DNA of 64,000 bases from Pseudomonadota bacterium (GTDB lineage Bacteria > Pseudomonadota > Alphaproteobacteria > Rhizobiales > JAKPQE01), in NCBI GenBank assembly GCA_029572955.1, contig JAKPQE010000118.1:1-64000 (forward strand). The letters are read 5' to 3'. The translations under genes and the position numbers were made by a program. The notes under the pieces were generated by a model. That model saw nothing but the letters and a program-made list of their open reading frames with translations, searched no databases and was not told where the DNA came from. Shown one piece after another: positions 40,461 to 50,318 of this stretch; positions within the stretch are counted from its first letter, which is position 1, and every line of letters starts with the position of its first letter.

Positions 40461-40552
40461 TCCGGGCGGCGACAGCCGCAGCCCGATCCGTGCCGACGAT
40501 ACTTAGCACGGAACTGCGGCGAGACGAGGACGGCTGCGCAGCCGCCGGGGGC

Positions 40553-40876
40553 TCACACCCGCATGTCGACGAGGGTGCCGAGGCCTTCGGTCGGCCGTCC
40601 GGTCGGGGCGGCGCTCGCGGTCGAACCGGCGACCGCGAGCTTGGCTTCCATGGGCAATGTCTCGCCGCTGTCGCCGGCCATCGGGTTCTTCACGGGCTCC
40701 GGCTTCTTGGCAGCTTCGAGGGCCTCGCGGGAGAATTCGAGGCCGGTCGCGTGACCTTCGCGCTGGCCGGCCGCGGCGGTCGTGACGTCGGGTGTCGCCG
40801 GCGGTGCGGTGGCCGCGGACGTGCGCATCATCGCACTCGTCGGCATCATCGGGCTCGCTACGCTGTTGATGGTCAT
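40553..40876 (-). CDS. Small hypothetical protein
   Basis: 107 residues, ATG behind GAGGAAG. Met/Thr/Ala-rich N-terminus and a short helical centre (GLEFSREALEAAKKPEP). No domain recognised and no signal peptide. The ribosome site and composition make it likelier to be real than the overlapping frames on either strand. Confidence 0.5.
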   Translation of the reverse strand: MTINSVASPMMPTSAMMRTSAATAPPATPDVTTAAAGQREGHATGLEFSREALEAAKKPEPVKNPMAGDSGETLPMEAKLAVAGSTASAAPTGRPTEGLGTLVDMRV

Positions 40877-41050
40877 CGTGGCTTCCTCCGATCGCTGATC
40901 TGCGATCCATTCGCAGATTATGCGCCGGGCGCCTTATCAGGCCCTTCGGAAAACCGTTAAACTTTTAGAATTTCTCGGTTTTTTGCCGCGATTCCCGGTT
41001 TGTTAAAACGTCTCCGCTAGCCTTCTGCCAAATCGAGAGGATCAAGGCCC

Positions 41051-42226
41051 GTGAAAGGGCCGGCGAGACGACAGGGGACCGGCGTGATGCGTTTTGCCGA
41101 GGACGGCAGCTATTCCTTTTCCGTATTCGATGGCTTCGAGGACATTCGCGAGACCTGGGCGGGCCTTTCGGTCGCGGCCGTTCCGGCGCCGCTGACGAGC
41201 GTCACCCTGCTCGAGGGCTGGTGGGAGACGGTCGGCCGGGCGCGCCACGAGGCGATGCGGATCGTGCTCGTCGCCGATGCGACCGGGCCGCTCGCCGTCT
41301 TTCCCTTCGTGCTCGGGCGTTACCACACCGTGCGCTATGTCGAATGGATGGGCGCTGCCGGCCAGCCCGGGCGCGGGCCGCTGGTTGCCGCCGATGTGCT
41401 CGCCGGCCTCACGCCGGAGCGCGCGCTGGCGCTGCTCGACGGCGCGGCGGCGGCGCTCGACGAACCGGTCGACGCGATGCTGCTGCGCGACATGCCGGCC
41501 GAGCTCGGCGGTTTCGCCAATCCGTTTCTCGGGCCCGAGGCGGTGGCGGCCGGCACCGGGCACCGCCGCCATCATCTGCGCGCGGCCGACCGGCGACCGG
41601 CGCTTGCCGGCGCGGACCTTCGCGTCGGCACCGACCGGCTCGCCGCGTTCGGGCCGCTCGTCTTCGAGACGGCCCAGTCGGTGCAGGAACGCGCCTATCT
41701 CGCCGCGATTCTCGTCGATCAGCTCGCCGCGGCGTCCGCTGTCGATCCGGTCGAGGAAGACCGGCTCGCCTGTCTTCATCACCTCGCCATGACCGATCCC
41801 GCCGACACGATCGACGGTGCCGGTACGGTCATCGGCGGCCTTTTCGCCGGCGACCGGGCGGTGGCGGTCGTTCTCGTCGCGACCCATGGCGACTATGCGG
41901 CGACCCTCGCCGTCTCGGGCAGCGGCGCGGCCGACCTTGCCGGCATTGCGAGCGCGCGGCTCGCCGCCGCCCATGCCCGGGACTGGTTCGCCGATGCGGG
42001 GTTCGCGGTGCTCGATACGCCGCTGTCGGCGGCGCCCGAGACGGAGACCGAAAGCGGTGCCGTCGTCGTGCCGCACGCCCATCTCTTCCGCCAGAAGACG
42101 ACGCTCGGCTATCTCCTTTGCGCCGGCGAGCGGACGCTTGCCCGGGTCAAGGCGAGCTATCACGAGCCGGCGACGGGCGAAGCCGCCGGGCGGATGGAAA
42201 ACAAGCGGAAGAGCGCGGCGGCCTGA
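41051..42226 (+). CDS. GNAT-fold (BioF2/CelD-like) protein
   Basis: 391 residues from GTG 41051; an ATG at 41087 is the other candidate. The first half begins with the FDGFEDIRETWAGLSVAA pattern and SVTLLEGWWETVGRARHEAMRIVLV, like the cellulose-biosynthesis CelD / GNAT group; the second half has HLFRQKTTLGYLLCAGERTLARVKASYHEP. Substrate unknown. The 174-bp gap before it (40877-41050) is AT-rich near its end, as a promoter would be. Confidence 0.65.
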   Translation: MKGPARRQGTGVMRFAEDGSYSFSVFDGFEDIRETWAGLSVAAVPAPLTSVTLLEGWWETVGRARHEAMRIVLVADATGPLAVFPFVLGRYHTVRYVEWMGAAGQPGRGPLVAADVLAGLTPERALALLDGAAAALDEPVDAMLLRDMPAELGGFANPFLGPEAVAAGTGHRRHHLRAADRRPALAGADLRVGTDRLAAFGPLVFETAQSVQERAYLAAILVDQLAAASAVDPVEEDRLACLHHLAMTDPADTIDGAGTVIGGLFAGDRAVAVVLVATHGDYAATLAVSGSGAADLAGIASARLAAAHARDWFADAGFAVLDTPLSAAPETETESGAVVVPHAHLFRQKTTLGYLLCAGERTLARVKASYHEPATGEAAGRMENKRKSAAA

Positions 42227-42247
42227 CGCCGCCATGCCGGCCCCGGC

Positions 42248-43828
42248 TCAGGCGATGCCGTCCGAGAGGCTGCGGCGCATGACCTTGCCGCTCTGGGTGC
42301 GCGGCAGCACCTTCACCCGCACGAAGCGGCGCGGCCGCTTGTAGGCGGCGAGGCGCTCGGCGCACCAGGCCTCGAGTTCGCCTTCGTCGAGCGCCGCACC
42401 GTCGTGGACGACGACGAAGGCGGCGATGATGCGCACCATGTCGTCGACGCGCACGTCGGTGACCGCGACATCGGCGACGGCCGGGTGGGTGGCGATCGCC
42501 GCCTCGACCTCCTGCGGCGCGACGCGATAGCCGAAGGTGTTCATCAGATCGTCGGAGCGGCCTTCGAACCAGAGATAGCCGTCGTCGTCGAGGCGGGCGA
42601 GGTCGCCGGTGACGAACCAGTCGCCGCGAAAGACGGCGGCGGTGTCCTCCGGCCGGTTCCAGTAGCCGAGCATCAGCCCCGGATCGGATCTGTCGACGGC
42701 GATGACGCCGGTCTCGCCGGGGCCGAGCGGCTCGGTGCCGCCCTCGGCCGGCAGGATCGCGACGCGGCGGCCGGGCTGCGGCCGGCCCGGGCTACCGGGC
42801 CGGGTCGGTGTCCCGGGCGAGGACGAGATGTAGGTCGAGATCTCGCTCATGCCGAGCGCCTCGAAGAGCGGGCGGCCGCTGCGGGTCATCCACTCGGCAT
42901 GCAGCGCCGGGTGCAGCGCCTCGCCGGCGGTCAGGCCGTGGCGCAGGGTCGGCATGCGGTCCGGCGCGATCTCGGCATATTTCAGGATCTGGCGATAAAG
43001 GCTCGGCACGGCGGCAAAGAGCGTCGCGCCATAGGCCTCGACGAGGCGCGGCCAGATCGTCGGGTCCTTGTCGCCGGCATAGACGATGCTCGTCGCGCCG
43101 AGGCTCCAGGGGTCCATCAGGCCGGCGCCGAGGGTGTAGGTCCAGTTGAACGCGCCGGCATGGAGGAGGATGTCGCTCTCGCCAAGGCCATACCAGCCGG
43201 CGTGCATCGGCCGGCGGCCGAGGATGACGCGCTGGGCGTGGAGCACGCCCTTCGGCCGGCCCGAGGTGCCGGAGGTATAGACGAGGAAGGCCGGGTCGTC
43301 GGCGCGGGTGTCGGCATAGGCGATCGGCGCGGCATGCTCGACGTCGGCGACCTCGGCGGCGTGGAGCACGATGACGCCCGGCGTGTCGTGCGGCAGGAGG
43401 GCCGGGTCGCGGGCAACGACGAGGCGGGCGCCGGAATCGGCGAGCACGACGTCGGCCTCGGCGCGGGTCAGCATGGTCGAGGTCGGGATCGGCACGAAGC
43501 CGCCGGCGATGGCGCCGAAGAAGAACAGCGGGAAGTCGGAGGTGTTGCCGAGGCGCAGGAGCACCCGGTCGCCGCGGTCGAGGCCGAGGCGGGCAAGGCC
43601 GCCGGCAACCTTCAGCACCGCCTCCTCGAGGCGGGCGAAGGTCCAGGTCTCGGCCGGCACCCCGGACGCATCGGTGGCGACGTAGAGCGCAGCCTTGTCC
43701 GGCAGCCGACCGGCCGTTTCGGCAAGGCAATGACGGGCGAGATTGAAGCCGGAGTGCCGAGCCTCGGGCATCGGGGCAGCCGCGGTCCCGGTCGGGACCG
43801 CCCTTTCAGTTCCGGAAAGCCGGGACAT
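42248..43828 (-). CDS. AMP-dependent acyl-CoA (benzoate-CoA-type) ligase
   Basis: 526 residues, ANL superfamily. P-loop FLVYTSGTSGRPKGV, aromatic-pocket region GAFNWTYTLGAGLMDPW, EALGMSEISTYISSSPG, adenylation hinge WFVTGDLARLDDDGYLWFEGRSDDLMN split over the core, and the final RTQSGKVMRR lysine. The HAGAFNWTYTLG block resembles benzoate-CoA ligase-like members. The gene beside it encodes 3-hydroxybutyryl-CoA dehydrogenase, so it probably feeds a CoA-ester breakdown route. Confidence 0.87.
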   Translation of the reverse strand: MSRLSGTERAVPTGTAAAPMPEARHSGFNLARHCLAETAGRLPDKAALYVATDASGVPAETWTFARLEEAVLKVAGGLARLGLDRGDRVLLRLGNTSDFPLFFFGAIAGGFVPIPTSTMLTRAEADVVLADSGARLVVARDPALLPHDTPGVIVLHAAEVADVEHAAPIAYADTRADDPAFLVYTSGTSGRPKGVLHAQRVILGRRPMHAGWYGLGESDILLHAGAFNWTYTLGAGLMDPWSLGATSIVYAGDKDPTIWPRLVEAYGATLFAAVPSLYRQILKYAEIAPDRMPTLRHGLTAGEALHPALHAEWMTRSGRPLFEALGMSEISTYISSSPGTPTRPGSPGRPQPGRRVAILPAEGGTEPLGPGETGVIAVDRSDPGLMLGYWNRPEDTAAVFRGDWFVTGDLARLDDDGYLWFEGRSDDLMNTFGYRVAPQEVEAAIATHPAVADVAVTDVRVDDMVRIIAAFVVVHDGAALDEGELEAWCAERLAAYKRPRRFVRVKVLPRTQSGKVMRRSLSDGIA

Positions 43829-43855
43829 TCGTCCCGGCGGGGGCGACGAGCGGGA

Positions 43856-44737
43856 TCAGCGGGTCGGGACCGGCTTCTCGCCGCGATAGTCGTAGAAGCC
43901 GCGATTGGTCTTGCGGCCGAGCCAGCCGGCCTCGACGTATTTCACGAGAAGCGGGCAGGGCCGGTACTTGGAATCGGCGAGGCCCTCGTAGAGCACCTGC
44001 ATGACGGCAAGGCAGGTGTCGAGGCCGATGAAGTCGGCGAGCTGCAGCGGACCCATCGGGTGATGGGCGCCGAGGCGCATGGCGGTATCGATCGCCTCGA
44101 CCGAGCCGACGCCCTCGTAGAGCGTGTAGACCGCCTCGTTGATCATCGGCAGCAGGATGCGGTTGACCATGAAGGCCGGGAAGTCCTCGGCGATGGCGCT
44201 GATCTTGCCGACCCGGTCGACGAACTGGCGCGCGACATCGAAGGTCTCGTCGTCGGTGGCGATGCCGCGGATGAGCTCGACGAGCTCCATCACCGGCACC
44301 GGGTTCATGAAGTGGATGCCGACGAAACGCTCCGGGCGATCGGTGATCGAGGCAAGGCGGGTGATCGAGATCGACGAAGTGTTGGACGCGAGCACCGTCT
44401 CCGGGCGCAGGTTCGGCACCAGCGCGGTGAAGATCTTGCGCTTGACGGCCTCGTCCTCGGTCGCCGACTCGATGACGAGATCGGCCGGCCGGAGATCGGC
44501 GAGTTCGAGCGCCGGCATGACGTGGGCGAGGGCGGCGGCCTTCTCGGCTTCCGTGATCTTGCCCGAGCCGACCTGGCGGGTGAGGTTCTTGCCGATCGCG
44601 GCAAGGCCTGCCTCGATGCGGTCCTTGCTGATGTCGTTGAGGAGGACGTCATAGCCGGCAAGGGCACAGACATGGGCGATGCCGTTGCCCATCTGGCCGG
44701 CACCCACAATTCCGACAGTCTTGATTTCGAACGACAT
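43856..44737 (-). CDS. hbd: 3-hydroxybutyryl-CoA dehydrogenase
   Basis: 293 residues, family length. NAD motif [23 protein letters not shown], then the catalytic His/Glu region [19 protein letters not shown] and the C-terminal [18 protein letters not shown]. It oxidises 3-hydroxyacyl-CoA with NAD. I chose the ATG giving [14 protein letters not shown]; the frame stays open upstream only as a shadow of etfA. The first 433 bp are also read in another frame by the extended etfA. Confidence 0.95.
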   Translation of the reverse strand: MSFEIKTVGIVGAGQMGNGIAHVCALAGYDVLLNDISKDRIEAGLAAIGKNLTRQVGSGKITEAEKAAALAHVMPALELADLRPADLVIESATEDEAVKRKIFTALVPNLRPETVLASNTSSISITRLASITDRPERFVGIHFMNPVPVMELVELIRGIATDDETFDVARQFVDRVGKISAIAEDFPAFMVNRILLPMINEAVYTLYEGVGSVEAIDTAMRLGAHHPMGPLQLADFIGLDTCLAVMQVLYEGLADSKYRPCPLLVKYVEAGWLGRKTNRGFYDYRGEKPVPTR

Positions 44738-45768
44738 ATTCGGTTCCGTTCCGCTCCGGCGGTCAGCCGCCTGTTGCTCCGTGTCCTTTTGCGCCGACCG
44801 CAGGCAGCCGGCCGGCGGCCCGCCGGACAGCCGATCTTGGCCAGCTCCGCCTCGAGCTCGGGCAGGATCTTGAAGAGATCGCCGACGAGGCCGTAGTCGG
44901 CGACCTGGAAGATCGGCGCCTCCTCGTCCTTGTTGATGGCGACGATGACCTTGGAATCCTTCATGCCGGCGAGATGCTGGATCGCGCCGGAGATGCCGCA
45001 AGCGACGTAGAGTTCGGGGGCGACCACCTTGCCGGTCTGGCCGACCTGCCAGTCGTTCGGGGCATAGCCCGCATCGACGGCGGCGCGGCTGGCGCCGACG
45101 GCGGCGCCGAGCTTGTCGGCGACCGGGATGATGACCTTCTCGAAATTCTCCTTGGAGCCGACGCCGCGGCCGCCCGAGACGATGATGCGGGCGGCGGTGA
45201 GCTCCGGCCGGTCGCTCTCGGAAAGGGCTTCGCCGACGAAGGCGGAGAGGGCCGGATCGGCCGGGGCGGCGACGGCCTCGACCGGGCTGGCCGCGCCGGT
45301 GCCGGCGGCGGCGAAAGAGGCGGTGCGGATGGTCGCGACCTTCTTTGCGTCCTTCGACTTGACCGTCTGGACGGCGTTGCCGGCGTAGATCGGCCGCTCG
45401 AAGGTGTCGGGCGCGACGACCTTGGTGATCTCGGAGATCTGCATCACGTCGAGCAGGGCGGCGACGCGCGGCAACACGTTCTTGGCCGTCGTGGTCGCCG
45501 GGGCGACGATCGCGTCGTAGCTGCCGGCGAGCGAGACGAGGAGTGCGGCGAGCGGCTCGGCAAGGCCGTGGCCGAGGCTCGCATCGTCGGCGAGCAGCAC
45601 CTTGGCGACGCCGTCGAGCCCGGCGGCTTCGTCGGCGACGGCGGCGCAGCCGCTGCCGGCAACGAGGGCGTGGACGTCACCGCCGAAGGCGATGGCGGCG
45701 GTCAGGGCCTTGGCGGTCTGGCCGGAAAGGGCGGCGTTGTCGTGTTCGACGAGGAGAAGGGTGGTCAT
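44305..45768 (-). CDS. etfA: Electron transfer flavoprotein alpha subunit, stop apparently lost
   Basis: The frame is 487 residues, but EtfA is normally about 310-320. The true protein looks complete at residue 313 ([12 protein letters not shown]). FAD-binding motifs are intact: [54 protein letters not shown] split over the domain, and [15 protein letters not shown]. The codon at 44829-44827 is TGT; a TGA there would end the protein as expected. Without a stop the frame runs 433 bp into hbd. This may be a stop-loss mutation or a sequence error. EtfA with EtfB moves electrons from acyl-CoA dehydrogenases to ETF:quinone oxidoreductase. Confidence 0.88.
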   Translation of the reverse strand: MTTLLLVEHDNAALSGQTAKALTAAIAFGGDVHALVAGSGCAAVADEAAGLDGVAKVLLADDASLGHGLAEPLAALLVSLAGSYDAIVAPATTTAKNVLPRVAALLDVMQISEITKVVAPDTFERPIYAGNAVQTVKSKDAKKVATIRTASFAAAGTGAASPVEAVAAPADPALSAFVGEALSESDRPELTAARIIVSGGRGVGSKENFEKVIIPVADKLGAAVGASRAAVDAGYAPNDWQVGQTGKVVAPELYVACGISGAIQHLAGMKDSKVIVAINKDEEAPIFQVADYGLVGDLFKILPELEAELAKIGCPAGRRPAACGRRKRTRSNRRLTAGAERNRICRSKSRLSELWVPARWATASPMSVPLPAMTSSSTTSARTASRQALPRSARTSPARSARARSRKPRRPPPSPTSCRRSNSPISGRPISSSSRRPRTRPSSARSSPRWCRTCARRRCSRPTLRRSRSPALPRSPIARSVSSASTS

Positions 45769-45784
45769 CTTTGCAGTCTCCTCT

Positions 45785-46534
45785 TCAGAGCACGCCGGCT
45801 TCGTCTTTGAGCTTGGCGACGAGTTCGGCCGCCGAGGCGACCTTGACGCCGGCCTCGCGGCCCTTCGGCTCGGCGGTGCCGAGCACTTCGAGGCGCGGCG
45901 CGATGTCGACGCCGTAATCGGCCGTCGACTTCATGTCGATCGGCTTCTTCTTCGCCTTCATGATGTTCGGCAGCGAGGCGTAGCGCGGCTCGTTGAGGCG
46001 CAGATCGGTGGTCACGACCGCCGGCATCTGCAGCTTCACGGTCTGCAGGCCGCCGTCGATCTCGCGGGTGACGTCGACGGTGCCGTCGCCGAGATCGACC
46101 TTGGAGGCGAAAGTGCCCTGGCTCCAGCCGAGCAGGGCGGCGAGCATCTGGCCGGTCTGGTTGCTGTCGTCGTCGATCGCCTGCTTGCCGAGGACGACGA
46201 GGCCGGGCGCTTCGGCGCCGACGACTTCCTTCAGCAGCTTGGCGACGCCGAGCGGCTCGACGGTGCCTTCGGCCTGAATGAGGATGCCGCGGTCGGCGCC
46301 CATGGCGAGGGCGGTGCGGATGGTCTCCTGGGCCTGCGAGGGGCCGATCGAGACGACGACGATCTCGCTCGCCTTGCCGGCCTCCTTGAGGCGGATCGCC
46401 TCTTCGACGGCGATCTCGTCGAAGGGGTTCATGGACATCTTGACGTTCGCGAGCTCGACGCCGGAACCGTCCGCCTTGACGCGGACCTTGACGTTGTAAT
46501 CCACCACCCTTTTGACGGGCACCAGTACTTTCAT
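45785..46534 (-). CDS. etfB: Electron transfer flavoprotein beta subunit
   Basis: 249 residues from ATG 46534. Marks: [48 protein letters not shown]-like [34 protein letters not shown], and the signature [13 protein letters not shown]. Partner of EtfA, 16 bp upstream in the same operon. Confidence 0.96.
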   Translation of the reverse strand: MKVLVPVKRVVDYNVKVRVKADGSGVELANVKMSMNPFDEIAVEEAIRLKEAGKASEIVVVSIGPSQAQETIRTALAMGADRGILIQAEGTVEPLGVAKLLKEVVGAEAPGLVVLGKQAIDDDSNQTGQMLAALLGWSQGTFASKVDLGDGTVDVTREIDGGLQTVKLQMPAVVTTDLRLNEPRYASLPNIMKAKKKPIDMKSTADYGVDIAPRLEVLGTAEPKGREAGVKVASAAELVAKLKDEAGVL

Positions 46535-46844
46535 GTGATCGGCCTCCGGAGCCTCTAGAACGTCGTCGCTCTGGCGCCGCAGCGGGCGCCTCGACCAACG
46601 GTGTTGCTGCATGATCCCTTGCCGAAACCGGATCGTCGCAAGCGGCTCATGCCTTTCTGAGATCGTGCAGGGCCCGGCGATCGCGATCTCTCCGGGCAGC
46701 TGTCGGCCGGATGGCCGTCGCCGAGCGGAGAATCGGCGGATATCCGCCCGATCCCCGAGCCTGCAGCAGGGGTTGTCGCGACCGTAATGGTGGTCCGGCG
46801 GGGTGTCAACGCTTCGCTTTTCGCAGTGCAGCGAAGTAATGAGA
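46535..46844. other. 310-bp gap upstream of etfB
   Basis: Between the etfB start and the rhomboid stop. I see no gene. It should hold the etfBA-hbd promoter on the minus strand; no clear box was found. GC drops near 46790-46850. Confidence 0.5.
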
Positions 46845-47537
46845 TCAAGGTTGACGGTCGAACAGCGGAACGCCCGGCCGACGCATCACGACGACGAGGG
46901 CGGCACCGGTCAGGAGGCCGCCGATATGGGCCCACCAGGCGATCTGGTCGTCCGGCGCGGCGGTGAGAAGGCTGAAGAGCTGGAAGGCGATCCAGGCGCC
47001 GAGAACCCACACGGCGCGGATGCGCAGCGGGATCCGGCCGAGGGCGAGGATCCACACCTTCACGTCGGGATGCAGCATCAGATAGGCGGCGATGATGCCG
47101 GCGGCGGCGCCCGAGGCGCCGATCAGCGGGGCCTCGGAGGCCGGCGCCATCAGGATGTGGGTGAGCGCCGCGCCGGCGGCCGACAGGAGATAGAAGACGA
47201 GGAATTTCAGGTGGCCGAGGGCATCCTCGACATTGTCGCCGAACACCCAGACGAACAGCATGTTGCCGATCAGGTGCATCCAGTCGCCATGCAGGAAGGC
47301 GTAGGTGAAGAGCGTTGCCGAGCCGGGAATGACGTCGAGTTCGGTCGGCAGCGCCGCTTCGCGGGTCAGCACCGCCGGCACGACGCCGAAGGCGAGCGCG
47401 CTGGCGTTGAGGGCGTCGATGACGATGCCGCTCTGGAAGAGGACGAAGACGAGCGTGGTGACGACGACGATGGCGGTCGTCATGTACGGGAAGCGCACGA
47501 AGCGCAGCGGATTGCCGTCGTGAAGTGGGATGAACAC
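46845..47537 (-). CDS. Rhomboid family intramembrane serine protease
   Basis: 230 residues from a GTG start giving [12 protein letters not shown]. Six or so helices. Family marks: [23 protein letters not shown], the catalytic Ser in GASGAAAG, and the catalytic His in [13 protein letters not shown]. It cleaves membrane proteins within the bilayer; substrates unknown. Confidence 0.93.
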   Translation of the reverse strand: MFIPLHDGNPLRFVRFPYMTTAIVVVTTLVFVLFQSGIVIDALNASALAFGVVPAVLTREAALPTELDVIPGSATLFTYAFLHGDWMHLIGNMLFVWVFGDNVEDALGHLKFLVFYLLSAAGAALTHILMAPASEAPLIGASGAAAGIIAAYLMLHPDVKVWILALGRIPLRIRAVWVLGAWIAFQLFSLLTAAPDDQIAWWAHIGGLLTGAALVVVMRRPGVPLFDRQP

Positions 47538-47610
47538 GGGATCCGCGGCCTCGCTGATGGTTCGTTCGCGCTTCTTGCCTTGCCCGATTTCTCGTGATCT
47601 GGACCGCCGT

Positions 47611-48189
47611 TCAGCGGCTCGCGCCAGGCACCCAGAGGACGTCGCCGGTGCGCCTCGCATTGGCATGGCGGGCGGCCACGAAGAAGAAGTCCGACAGGCG
47701 GTTGAGGTAGCGCAGCGCGGCCGGATTGACCTTCTCGCCGTCGCTGGCGGCGAGTTCGGCGGTGACGCGCTCGGCGCGCCGCGACACGGTGCGGCAGACA
47801 TGGAGATGCGCGGCCGCCGGCGTGCCGCCGGGCAGCACGAAGGAGCGCAGCGCGTCGAGGTTCTCGTTGAGAAGGTCGATTTCGGCCTCGAGGCGGGTCA
47901 CCTGGGATTCGACGATGCGCAGCGGCTCCGGCCCGCCGGGCGGCGGGTCTTCCGGATTGGCGAGATCGGCGCCGAGATCGAAAAGATCGTTCTGGATGCG
48001 GCCGAGCATGGCGTCGAGTTCGGCATCGCCGACGGTCAGGAGGCGGGCGACGCCGACCTGGGCGTTGGTCTCGTCGACGGTGCCATAGGCCTCGACGCGC
48101 AGGTCGTGCTTGGGTCGGCGCGCGCCGCCGACGAGTGCGGTCGAGCCGTCGTCGCCGGTGCGGGTATAGATCTTGTTGAGAACGACCAT
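47611..48189 (-). CDS. ATP:cob(I)alamin adenosyltransferase, PduO type
   Basis: 192 residues. N-terminal ATP motif KIYTRTGDDGSTALVGGAR, VEAYGTVDETNAQVGVARL, and the C-terminal LSDFFFVAARHAN. It makes adenosylcobalamin. The aerobic cobaltochelatase genes cobS and cobT are 8-12 kb away. Confidence 0.95.
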   Translation of the reverse strand: MVVLNKIYTRTGDDGSTALVGGARRPKHDLRVEAYGTVDETNAQVGVARLLTVGDAELDAMLGRIQNDLFDLGADLANPEDPPPGGPEPLRIVESQVTRLEAEIDLLNENLDALRSFVLPGGTPAAAHLHVCRTVSRRAERVTAELAASDGEKVNPAALRYLNRLSDFFFVAARHANARRTGDVLWVPGASR

Positions 48190-48421
48190 CGGGGCATCTT
48201 CCTCAGCCTGTCGCGGCGAGCATGGACCAAGCAGCGACGGTCCGGCAATCGTTTATTCGGTTCGGGGGCCCGCCGGCGCGGCGGCCGACGGTGCCGTGGA
48301 CGGGTGCCGGCGGGAGGAGCGGCCACCCGTCTGTCGGGACGCTGACGGCATCGGTCAGCGGCCCGCCAGCCGCCCGGTGGCAGGCTGCGGCCATCGACGC
48401 TCGACAACAGGGAGACAGCAA

Positions 48422-48697
48422 ATGCGCGGTATGGCTTTGGCGCTGGTGACGGCATGGTTCGGGGCGTTCGCGACGCCGGCAGCGGCGACGGAACAGATCT
48501 GTCCGCTGGTTCCGAGCGAGAACTGGATGGCAATGAGTGCGGCCGAGCAGATCGGCCGGGATCTCGGCTACGACGTCGCGTTCGTGCAGCCGGATGGCGG
48601 CTGCTGGACGGTCTACGGCCGCAAGGACGGCGTGCAGTTCGAAATCTTCCTCAATCCGCAGACCGGCGAGGTGGTGCGCGTCGAGCGCGGCTCGTGA
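48422..48697 (+). CDS. Small secreted PepSY-like protein
   Basis: 91 residues, ATG behind GGGAGA. Signal peptide with cleavage near TPAAA; the mature part IGRDLGYDVAFVQPDGGCWTVYGRKDGVQFEIFLNPQTGEVV (split) resembles the PepSY/YpeB fold, which is thought to bind or inhibit proteases. Two cysteines may form a disulfide. Confidence 0.75.
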   Translation: MRGMALALVTAWFGAFATPAAATEQICPLVPSENWMAMSAAEQIGRDLGYDVAFVQPDGGCWTVYGRKDGVQFEIFLNPQTGEVVRVERGS

Positions 48698-48734
48698 CGG
48701 CGCGGGCCCGCCGCCGGGCGGCCCGCCATGGCGT

Positions 48735-48926
48735 TCAACGGCCGATGAGATAGATCGTCAGCATGGCGAGCACGACGGCCAGCGCCTGCAGGACGACGCG
48801 CCAGCGCATCAGCGTCTGGGAACGGGCGGGATCGCCGCCGCGGGCCATGTTGGCAAGGCCCATGAAAAGGACGATCGCGACCGCGGCGATGGCGAGAGGC
48901 ATGACGATGAAGAGTATCACGTTCAT
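48735..48926 (-). CDS. Twin-transmembrane (HIG1-like) protein
   Basis: 63 residues with two helices (ILFIVMPLAIAAVAIVLFMG and LQALAVVLAMLTIYLI) separated by NMARGGDPARSQTLMRWRV, the pattern of the hypoxia-induced-protein (HIG1) domain found next to cobalamin adenosyltransferase and ETF genes in alphaproteobacteria. Eukaryotic homologues assist respiratory supercomplexes. Confidence 0.85.
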   Translation of the reverse strand: MNVILFIVMPLAIAAVAIVLFMGLANMARGGDPARSQTLMRWRVVLQALAVVLAMLTIYLIGR

Positions 48927-49020
48927 GGATGTTCGTCCCGGGGCCGGCAGCGATCGGCGGCGCTACCCGGGAAGATAGTCCCGCGTGTGCCTGCCAGCAA
49001 TGCGCAAGGCGCTTCCGCGG

Positions 49021-49965
49021 TCAGCCGCGCTCGTCGGCGAGCGGATGGTGGTCCTCGACGAGGCGGCGCAGGCGCTCCTCCAGCACGTGGGTGTAGATCT
49101 GGGTCGTCGAGATGTCGGCATGACCGAGCAGCGCCTGGACGACGCGCAGGTCGGCGCCGTTCTGCAGCAGGTGGCTGGCGAAGGCGTGGCGCAGGACATG
49201 AGGCGAGAGCTGCGCCGGGCCGAGGCCGATGGCGGCGCCGACCGCCTTCAGGTCGCGGGCGAAGGCCTGGCGGGTGAGATGGCCGCTCGCCGAGGCGGCG
49301 GGAAAGAGCCAGGGCGAGGTGTCCCTTCGGCTCGCGTCGAGGGCGGCGAGCCAGCCGCGCATTGCTTCCTGCGCCCGGGCGCTCAGGGGGACGAGGCGCT
49401 CGCGGCCGCCCTTGCCCTTGACGATGATGAAGCGATGGTCGCGGCGCCCGGCCGAAGCCGGCAGGGCGACGAGTTCGGATACCCGCAGCCCGGTCGCGTA
49501 GAGCACTTCGACGAGGGCGTAGAGGCGGAGCGCCCTGAGGCGGGCGGCCGGGGAAAGGTCCTCGGCGGCGGTCGCCTCGCGCGCCGTTTCGACGAGGCGG
49601 CCGGCGTCTTCCTCGGAAAGGACCTTCGGCAGCGGCCGGCGTTTCCGCGGGCTCGAGATCGGCCCGGTCGGATCGTCGCCGCGCAGGCCCTCGGCATAGA
49701 GGAACTTGTGGAACTGGCGGATCGCCGAAAGGCGGCGCCCGGCCGAACTCGCCTTGAAACCGCGCAGCTCCAGATCGTCGAGATAGGCCCTGAGGTCGTC
49801 GCTCGTCGCGCCGTCGAGCGGACGGCGGCGATCGGCAAGGAAGGTCGAGAAATCCTCGAGGTCGCGGCGATAGGAAGCGAGCGTGGTGGCGGCGGCGCCG
49901 CGCTCGGCGGCGAGCATTTCGAGGAAGGCCTCGAGGTGGCGTGAGCTCGGTCCGGCGCCCGCCAT
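49021..49965 (-). CDS. xerD: Site-specific tyrosine recombinase XerD
   Basis: 314 residues. N-terminal SAM-like core-binding domain (about 8-100), catalytic domain with the first Arg in [11 protein letters not shown], Lys in [13 protein letters not shown], HxxR in [28 protein letters not shown] with nucleophile Y291. It resolves chromosome dimers at dif with XerC. Its place upstream of aroK/aroB matches the Rhizobiales order, so this is the housekeeping gene. Confidence 0.95.
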   Translation of the reverse strand: MAGAGPSSRHLEAFLEMLAAERGAAATTLASYRRDLEDFSTFLADRRRPLDGATSDDLRAYLDDLELRGFKASSAGRRLSAIRQFHKFLYAEGLRGDDPTGPISSPRKRRPLPKVLSEEDAGRLVETAREATAAEDLSPAARLRALRLYALVEVLYATGLRVSELVALPASAGRRDHRFIIVKGKGGRERLVPLSARAQEAMRGWLAALDASRRDTSPWLFPAASASGHLTRQAFARDLKAVGAAIGLGPAQLSPHVLRHAFASHLLQNGADLRVVQALLGHADISTTQIYTHVLEERLRRLVEDHHPLADERG

Positions 49966-49975
49966 GGTCGCGATC

Positions 49976-50149
49976 CTATTCCCCGGCGGAGAGGTCTTCG
50001 GGCGCCGCGGTGCGCAGCTTCGCTTTCGGCACGGCGATCGTCATGTCGCGCGGCTGCGGCTCGACGAAGATGGCGAGCGCGGTCAGGCCGGCGAAGACGA
50101 GGCCGGCGATGACGGCGACGACGGTCAGGAAACGAAACAGCGTCGGCAT
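49976..50149 (-). CDS. Small one-helix membrane protein between xerD and aroK
   Basis: 57 residues: [20 protein letters not shown] as a membrane helix, a short link ([18 protein letters not shown]) and a polar tail. Starts at ATG 50149, ends with TAG, 10 bp upstream of xerD. The length, helix and EPQPRDMT-type motif match a conserved small protein found at this position in many Rhizobiales. Function unknown. Confidence 0.75.
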   Translation of the reverse strand: MPTLFRFLTVVAVIAGLVFAGLTALAIFVEPQPRDMTIAVPKAKLRTAAPEDLSAGE

Positions 50150-50318
50150 CGGGTCCGTCTTTTCTCTCTCTCCCGGGCGGCGTCGGCGGCAGAGCGGACG
50201 CCGCCCTTTTTCCGATACCGGCCGCCCCTTGGCAAGCCTTGCGCGCGCCAGATGCCTTGACAGGCGGGCGCTTCGGTCCGATCAACGCCGGGAGAGAGGC
50301 GAAAACGCGGAGGACGGG

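Noticed and set aside
40955-40983. Terminator after the small hypothetical gene (AAAACCG / CGGTTTT)
   Set aside because: Long loop and wrong position: it lies upstream of the 107-residue minus-strand gene; not convincing.
42404-44896. 830-codon plus-strand frame across the acyl-CoA ligase and hbd
   Set aside because: Antisense shadow; both minus-strand genes have intact motifs.
49021-49965. XerD as the integrase of a mobile element
   Set aside because: Placement in the conserved xerD / aroK / aroB order marks it as the housekeeping dimer-resolution gene.
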